From Clonostachys chloroleuca (Eukaryota; Ascomycota; Sordariomycetes; Hypocreales; Bionectriaceae): 64,000 bases of DNA. The translations under genes and the position numbers were made by a program. The stretch spans positions 3,658,001 to 3,722,000 of the forward strand of contig JBANAY010000004.1 in the NCBI GenBank assembly GCA_037952775.1, given 5' to 3'. The notes beneath the pieces were generated by a model. It did no database searches, was not told the origin of the DNA, and saw only the letters and a list, made by a program, of their open reading frames with translations. Of this stretch, positions 58,164 through 64,000 are shown piece after piece. Numbering within the stretch: position 1 is the first letter of the stretch; each line of letters begins with the position of its first letter.

Positions 58164-60081
58164 ATGGTTTCTATGAAACTTCTCTCCTTTTGCTCTATTT
58201 CCTTTCTCCTTGGTAGTTCTGTCAAAGTTGTCGGGTTTCCACTCCTATTAGCCAGCAGCGGAATTCCAACTGAGTCTGGGCAGCCCCTCAAGATTTTCGA
58301 TACTAGGGGAGATTATGCTGGCAATGTTGCAGTGGAACCTATCAGAGCTACTGGAAAGATTCATCATCAAGACAAGCGCCTATATCTGTTTGCTCGAGAG
58401 CCGGAAACGAAAATCCTTGACCGTTACGATGAATGTTCATCTAACGTTGGCTCTCGCGGCCTTGCGCCTTTGGAACTGAGGGCGACCAAGATCCGCAAGT
58501 CGCTAACCAGCGTCGCATCAAAGAGGCCTAAAGCCAAGAATCCAGCCACCATTAGCAAGTCTGGTGGCCCAAAAAAAGTCGCCTCCCATCAAAAAGCCTG
58601 CCGATACCAAGAAGCCAACCGCGGCTAAGAAGTCCGCTGCCGTCAAGAAACCAGCTGTTATCAAGAAACCAGCTGTTATCAAGAAGCCAGCTAATTCCAA
58701 GAAGCCTGCCAATACCAACAAGAAGCCTGCCAATACCAACAAGAAGCCTGCCAATACCAACAAGAAGCCTGCCAATACCAACAAGAAGCCAACTACTGCT
58801 AAGAAGCCTGCTGCCGCCAAGAAGCCATCACCCATCAAGAAGCCCGCCAATACCAAGAAGTCAACCGCTGCTAAGAGGCCTGCTGCCGCCAAGAAACCAA
58901 CCGCTGGCAAAAAGCCAGCACCCATCGGAAAGCCTGCTGATAATAAGAAAACGGCCGATTCTAAAAAGCCCGCTACCACCAAGAAGCCAGCTGCTGACAG
59001 GAAGCCTGCCAATACCAATAAACCAGCTACTGCCAAGAAACCAGCTCCCATCAGAAAGCCATCACCCATCAAGAAGCCTGCCAATACCAAGAAGTCAACC
59101 GCTGCTAAGAAGCCCACTGCCGCCAAGAAACTAGCTGGTGTTAAAAAGCCAGCTCCAATCAGAAAGCCTGCCAATACCAAGAAGCCAACCGCTGCTAAGA
59201 AGCCTGCTGCCGCCAAGAAACCAGCTGTCGTCAAGAAACCAACTCCCATCAGAAAGCCATCTCCTAATAGGAAACCAGCTGTCATCAAAAAGCAAAAGGC
59301 TGCCAAAGCAGCCCCGAAGAAGACTGTTACCAAGAAACCAACCGCTACTAAGAAGTTAACTGCTAAGCATCATTCCAAGGGTGCAACTTCCCCAAGGAAT
59401 GCACCCAAAACTCCTGCCAAAAGTACAGCAAAAACATCAGTGGTTGAAAATGTATCTAAGCCGTCGGTCACCAAACCCGAACCTGAGCAAGTCAAACAGG
59501 TGAAGCTCAATAAGGTCGATAATCCTTGCAAGAGGTCAGACACCGATTCAGAGGCTGGCCCTAGTTGTCAATTACCTGTTCGGCCGGCGCCACCTGCTCA
59601 GCCAGCATCGGATTCTCAGTCCGAGGAGATCGAGAAAGCCCGAAAGGAAGCCTTGGACGCTCTGACATCAAAACCTAATGAGCCGACCAAGAACCCGAAG
59701 ATCACTGATGTGGCAAATCTATTTGTGGGTACTTCGAATGACCAGGCGTCTATAATGCAGTCCTTGGGACATTCCGCGCAGCGTGAGAGAAAACATATCG
59801 TCGAAGAAAAACTGAAAAACGAAGCGAATCTGAAAGAAAATGAAGGATACATTGCTCAGAACACGGCATTGATGAACCAGCAGAAGGCAGACTTGGATGC
59901 AAAGGCTGAAGCGGAAAAGACTGCAGACAAGGAGAGGAAAGACAAGCAAATTGCAGCTGAAAGCCTCCTCAAGGGATGGGACACACGTAAAGAAAAGGAG
60001 GCGGTAGCTGCAGCGAGTAACAAAGTATTGGGGGAGGACAGCACTCAACTTGACCAATTGACTGATGATGAGAGCTCGTAG
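58164..60081 (+). pseudogene. Secreted-type Lys/Pro-repeat protein, split by +1 frameshift at A7
   Basis: The first frame (58164-58628) starts with a signal peptide (MKLLSFCSISFLLGSSV, start 58164 or 58173) and continues about 135 residues without known domain. At a run of seven A (58571-58577) the sense changes: the 58564-60081 frame carries a long series of KKPA-, KKPT- and KKPTP-type units (about 58590-59340), a Ser/Thr-rich linker and an acidic, coiled-coil-like C-terminus ending in DDESS. One A fewer would join both frames directly in the Lys/Pro style. The composition resembles histone H1 tails or cell-surface repeat proteins, but the signal peptide points to secretion. It may be a true pseudogene, a homopolymer assembly error, or a slippage-controlled gene. 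No homologue was recognised. Confidence 0.7.
58699..58782 (+). repeat. Four perfect 21-bp tandem copies in the Lys/Pro gene
   Basis: The 21-bp unit starts with AAGAAGCCTGCC and ends with AATACCAAC. It occurs four times without mismatch (58699-58719, 58720-58740, 58741-58761 and 58762-58782), followed by a decayed unit. In the repeat frame it codes for KKPANTN. Perfect identity means recent expansion or ongoing homogenisation. Longer, imperfect repeat blocks of about 75-80 bp occur through 59240. Confidence 0.95.
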
Positions 60082-60390
60082 GTTAGTACAGGCCTTGCTC
60101 AGCATTTTCCTGATAGGTTGTGAATTCAGATATAATACTAGAGGCTGAAATATATCCTTCTTTCTTACCATTATTGGTACTGGGACTCAAAATGCATAAT
60201 ATCGCGTGCTATTTTGAAAGCTATTTCCCTTGTTTTCTAGATTTAAAGAAATGGACAGGGAGAAGCATGAGATAGTGAAAGGGACGAAGGGAAAAAGAAG
60301 ATCAGCAAGCGGCTTTAAATAATGACACTTCGGTTTCATTCAGAGATTTTGCGGAGGTATAGAGATTCCCAGTCGACAACGCTATGCATA
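60082..60390. other. Convergent 3' spacer
   Basis: A 309-bp A/T-rich spacer between the Lys/Pro repeat gene and the F-box-like gene. No gene is seen. Confidence 0.5.
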
Positions 60391-61410
60391 TTATATGATC
60401 TTTTCAACTGGCCGGTTGTCATCAAGCTCAAGACCCTGTTTCATGCGCTGCCTCCTCTCAACTACCCATTCTTTCCACTTCTCATACTTTTCTTTCCGTT
60501 CCACAATTCGATCTGGCGTTTCTCCAAAGTATTGTATTGAAATACTTGCTTCCATCTCTTCTATGTTAAACTGTTTGAAAAGTCGGCCATTAACCAGAAC
60601 CTGGATTTTTTCTTGCACGCCCTCGTACATCAAAGCTGCATAATTCAAGCTGTGATGATCAAGCGTGAGAAGCGTATTAAGACTGTTGCACATATACATG
60701 GCCAGCCGGTTTTCCATAGGGGTTGAATTGTTGTCGTCAATGTCGTCCGAAAGCCACTCCAGACGCTCCTCATAGTCTTCGTTGTTGACCATCATACTTT
60801 TATGCTCAGCCCCGTCAGAAGGAGCTAGTATATCAATGATGATATTTCTGACAATGTACTGAGATGTTGCACTTCTTTTGTAGTTCCACCTCCGTAGAGA
60901 GTGTATATAGCCTGGCCCTGCTCTCAAAAGTGACATCAACATTTGGTACAAGGACCAAGAACTCCACGGGGGCCCTATACTGGTATGGTTAAAGTTCATA
61001 GAGCGTCTGAAGCGCTTTTTCAAACCTTCAGGCTCAAAGATCCGAAATGTAGCATGAACTGACTCAATATATTGAGTTCGTGGGAGCGCTGGAATGGACC
61101 ACGTTGTCCAAAGGCCATAGTCTTTGAGGAACATAACATCGACGTGATAGTTGGTTGGGGCATGTTCGATCACATGTTTGGTTTCGATGTTAACCTGCTT
61201 GTTCACCAACAGAAGTGATAACGCCGAGCTGGATTGTGGAAGTTGCCATGTTGCACTAGCCATCCATGCGTAACCAAGCCGAGCCTTCTGGCGCAGCTCT
61301 TTTCGGCCACGCTGAGCTTCTGAGGGTGCCTTTGGCGGATCAACTGGTGAGCAAATAACGAAAGTTAAGATTGTTAAACGGATTTCGCGTGGGATCTTGA
61401 GGAACGCCAT
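60391..61410 (-). CDS. Hypothetical F-box-like / 2EXR-type protein
   Basis: An intronless gene of 339 residues. The start FLKIPREIRLTILTFVICS resembles the (L/F)PxEIRxxI motif at the beginning of many fungal F-box-like and 2EXR proteins, and LSLLLVNKQVNIET that follows is the usual LLxVNKQI-type second helix. The rest has no known domain; it is Trp/Tyr-rich with an acidic patch (SDDIDDN) and a very basic C-terminal helix (KEKYEKWKEWVVERRQRMK). The upstream in-frame GTG at 61446 was rejected in favour of the ATG at 61410. The role is unknown; this class is highly expanded and often species-specific. Confidence 0.65.
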   Translation of the reverse strand: MAFLKIPREIRLTILTFVICSPVDPPKAPSEAQRGRKELRQKARLGYAWMASATWQLPQSSSALSLLLVNKQVNIETKHVIEHAPTNYHVDVMFLKDYGLWTTWSIPALPRTQYIESVHATFRIFEPEGLKKRFRRSMNFNHTSIGPPWSSWSLYQMLMSLLRAGPGYIHSLRRWNYKRSATSQYIVRNIIIDILAPSDGAEHKSMMVNNEDYEERLEWLSDDIDDNNSTPMENRLAMYMCNSLNTLLTLDHHSLNYAALMYEGVQEKIQVLVNGRLFKQFNIEEMEASISIQYFGETPDRIVERKEKYEKWKEWVVERRQRMKQGLELDDNRPVEKII

Positions 61411-61980
61411 TTCTACCGTTGGGCGGGGCGTTGTGGACGAGCCCACCTTAGAGATTCGGGTCCGTGATTGCTTAACAGGAGACCAACGACTGAAGTTTTA
61501 TCTCTCATCCATTCCAGCAAGAGAGTTATCAGAAACGGTTATAAAAGCGGTGAATAGTGATCTGACAAATGGCCAAGGATGTGTTGGACAGGGGTAGGAC
61601 CCAGTTCATACCACAAAACCAACTTCTCTGGATAATAAATAAGGCAGTAGTAGAAAATCTTATTCGGATGTTTTTCCCCCCGATAGAAGAGAATATTTGT
61701 ATGTGTACCGTTCATTTTGGTCTGTTTCTGAAGCAGCCAATCCGTCGTCTTGGTCAGCTCAATCAGTTCAATTAGGAATATGTGTCTGTACTAGCTCTTT
61801 CAACATGAAGAGCATATTATGGCTATAGATACTAATTCCAGAGGGATTAAAAGATGATCAATTGCCTAAGTAAGGATATCGTAATGTCCCCTCGTTATCG
61901 TCAACCGCTTCCAGGAAACTAGGAATAAGCGCCTCAAAATGCCACGTTCCAATGCTGGAAAGCTCCACTCCCGTAAGTCA
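61411..61980. other. Spacer between F-box-like gene and synthetase relic
   Basis: A 570-bp region holding the promoter of the F-box-like gene and the 3' flank of the synthetase relic. No gene is seen. Confidence 0.5.
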
Positions 61981-64000
61981 TTACTCCTGGAACGGCCGAT
62001 CACGCACCTTTTCCATATATTCTTTAAAACTCTTTACCAGAACCTTGACATTGCTCGAGTGGTGAAAGAAAGAGACACCGGACGTTGCGGGTTTTGATGC
62101 ATTCGAAAGCTTGGTGAACCTGCGTGTCACCATTGTTGCTATCTCCTCCGCAATAATCTCTACCTTCTGGAAGTCCAAGTATCCTTCCATTCTTGTCAGG
62201 CGGGGCGTTGCACTGAGAATATCAGAGTAGCGCAGGAGCGAGTTCAGTGCATCTTGAGGTGGGGCTTTATCGCCTATAAGTGTGCAAGGACGATGAATAT
62301 TGATGCTTATATCAGTGTGCTCGGTCAGGCGCTCGAGGAAGACTTCGCCGGCCCATTTGGTTGCTGTGAGCCCGTCAGACCCGTCCAGCGGAGGAGGGTG
62401 AAAGGATACGGAGATGGTCCCGAGTGCATTTTGTCTAGACTGAAGGATGACTCTCCCGGACGAGATAAAGTGTAGGGGCACGTGTGACCGAAGGGCGAAC
62501 TCGGCTAGGCGATGTGTTGAGCCAAGGTTTGGCGTCTTCAAGGAGTTGTAAGTATTGAGACAATGGCCATTGGAGCCATTGTGAATTACTACGTCGATAC
62601 AGTCTTGCAGGGACTCCCATTCGTGGCAGAGAGACCAAATGTTGGGTCAACAAGGCTTCCATAGAGTGACACTTTGTCACTGGTGGGAAGCACGTTTTCT
62701 TGCTCTTTTCCACAGCGATACAATGCACCCTGTCCACATCAGGTATCTGTACAAGCGCCTGCACCAGTACTCTGCCTAAAAAACTTGTAGAGCCGGTGAG
62801 CAGAATCTGACAACTTGGTCCATGGCAAGGATTGGATGGTTTGCCATTGAGCTGAGCCTGCACAATCGAGGATATGTTGCGGAAGGACTGTTTCCTCGAG
62901 CCAATTAATCGTCAAAGATGGTGCTTCGGCTTTACGAGCATCAAACTAAAGCGCCATCTGCGCCAGCGTGCTGGCACTGTACAGTTCTCGGAGAGTGACC
63001 GACACACCGATGGAGGTGCAGATCGCGCCTTGTAACCTGACCAGCTTCGTGGAATCTCCACCGACGACGAAAAAGTCAGACTCGGGTTGAATGTGCCTTC
63101 CAGGTAGCAAAACTTGCCAAAGGAGTTCGAGCTCCCCCTCACCCAAAGTGAGTCCTTTGGACGCTTGGCTTACTGTGGTTGGCGCCGTCTATGGCATGGC
63201 TTCTATTTTCTTCCGGTCAAACTTTCCATTGGCATTCCGAGGCAACTCATCTAGACACATGACTGTTGAAGGGTGCATGTATTGGGGCAAGGGAAGATTG
63301 CTAGCAAGATGCTGTAGGTCGATGTCGCTGGCAGTCTGCCCAGGCATCAGGGCAATGAAGGCAACGAGCGTTTACGAGACGCTCTGGCCCTTGACACAAA
63401 CGATGGCTGATGATAGCAGGTTCGGATGGCAGTTGACCATGGTGGTAGCCACGTCTTCAAGATCAATACGAAGTCCACGAAGCTTAATTTCCGTGTTCCC
63501 GTCCATTCGGCTCAGGAGAATTAGAGAACCATCCTCAAGCAGTTTGGCTTTGTCGCCAGTACGGTACATTCGACTTCATCCTTTAGCTATATCATCAGGT
63601 AAAGCAAATGGGTCTCGGACAAATTTCAGCCTGGTCTGCTCCTCGTTTTGGTACCCCAATGCAAGACCGATGCCACTGGTGCAAATTTCTCCAGGTTCCC
63701 CAAATGAAACAAGATTACAGTTCGCGTCCACAATATACATAGAAGTGTTTGGAAATGTTCTTCCAACGCTCCGTGCCCCTTCGAGTTGGGAGGAAGACAT
63801 CGTCTCAAAGGTTGTGCAAGCCGAAATTTCTGTCACACCATACGAGTCCTGTACTGCAGGACAATGCTATAGCCGTGCAAACTCCCGCTTAAGCTGGTCA
63901 GTGAATGGTTCACCACCTAGACAGGCGTTACGCCATCCGGCGTAATGGCTGAGGTATTCACGGCCATGTTGAAGCATGACGAGGTATTCAGACGGCGTGG
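61981..64000 (-). pseudogene. Decayed NRPS-like or PKS-NRPS C-terminal part (A-T-R), truncated by window
   Basis: Read on the minus strand from 64000, this is the second half of an adenylation domain (ACLGGEPFTDQLKREF, YGVTEISACTTFE, GEPGEICTSGIGLALGYQ, MYRTGDKAKLLEDGS, IKLRGLRIDLED, NANGKFDRKKIE), a carrier domain with FFVVGGDSTKLVRLQ holding the phosphopantetheine Ser, and a NAD(P)-dependent thioester-reductase domain (ILLTGSTSFLGRVLVQAL, HFISSGRV, HPPPLDGSDG, TATKWAGEVFLER). Stops interrupt it at 63867-63869, 63576-63578, 63372-63374, 63189-63191 and 62946-62948, and the reductase needs at least two frame changes (about 62820-62880 and about 62630-62680). The reductase catalytic Tyr (normally YTATK) is Leu. 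It continues beyond the right edge, so whether a PKS precedes it is unknown. Confidence 0.9.

Noticed and set aside
58564..58628. Programmed -1 ribosomal frameshift at the A7 run
   Set aside because: The repeat frame is +1 relative to the signal-peptide frame, so a simple -1 slip cannot join them; indel or transcriptional slippage is the better explanation.
58518..59333. 271-codon hydrophobic frame on the minus strand
   Set aside because: It is the exact antisense of the Lys/Pro repeat array; its GFL/AGF repeats are the mirror of the KKPA units.

Overview
The window looks like nuclear DNA of a filamentous ascomycete (Pezizomycotina). Genes are interrupted by many short introns of about 45-110 bp with GT..AG ends, coding strands alternate, GC is near 50%, and the families are typical of moulds: a Dal5-type permease, a Zn2Cys6 regulator, a PTH11-like membrane protein, a berberine-bridge-type oxidase, a CAP protein and an NRPS-like relic. 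Nothing seen fixes the genus. No tRNA, rRNA, CRISPR array or intact transposon was found. Exon borders were read by eye from splice signals, frame continuity and family motifs; in every multi-exon gene called intact, the exon lengths add up to a whole number of codons.

Layout. 1-3.2 kb: 5' part of a flavin monooxygenase (-) head to head with a Dal5-type permease (+). 3.5-5.5 kb: secreted, membrane-anchored kelch protein (-). 7.6-8.5 kb: CE1/feruloyl-esterase-type secreted esterase (-). 9.2-12.9 kb: short-chain dehydrogenase (-) head to head with a Zn2Cys6 regulator (+). 16.2-17.9 kb: sugar transporter (+) behind a 3.3 kb gene-free stretch. 19.4-20.1 kb: CAP/PR-1 protein (-). 23.4-24.9 kb: F-box/ankyrin protein (+). 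25.4-26.6 kb: dehydrogenase interrupted by one stop codon (+). 26.9-27.9 kb: secreted metzincin-like protease (-). 30.3-31.7 kb: secreted alpha/beta hydrolase (+). 32.7-36.9 kb: GABA transaminase (-) head to head with succinate-semialdehyde dehydrogenase (+), which together form the GABA shunt. 38.7-39.4 kb: DJ-1/PfpI protein (-). 42.1-43.7 kb: PTH11-like seven-helix protein (-). 46.1-47.9 kb: secreted FAD-linked oxidase (+). 49.0-54.5 kb: a Gfo/Idh/MocA pseudogene (+), a Dabb protein (-), a dehydrogenase (-) and an IlvD/Edd dehydratase (+), resembling a sugar-acid catabolic module. 55.4-56.9 kb: APH-like protein lacking catalytic residues (-). 58.2-60.1 kb: secreted-type Lys/Pro repeat protein split by a one-base frameshift at a run of seven A (+). 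60.4-61.4 kb: F-box-like orphan (-). 62.0-64.0 kb: decayed adenylation-carrier-reductase synthetase (-), running off the window.

The left and middle parts hold mostly intact metabolic and secreted-enzyme genes. The right 15 kb is enriched in broken or unusual genes: two clear pseudogenes, a homopolymer-split repeat protein and a pseudokinase-like protein. This gradient, the Lys/Pro repeat locus, and the 49-54.5 kb module in which one oxidoreductase has died are the parts most worth following up.
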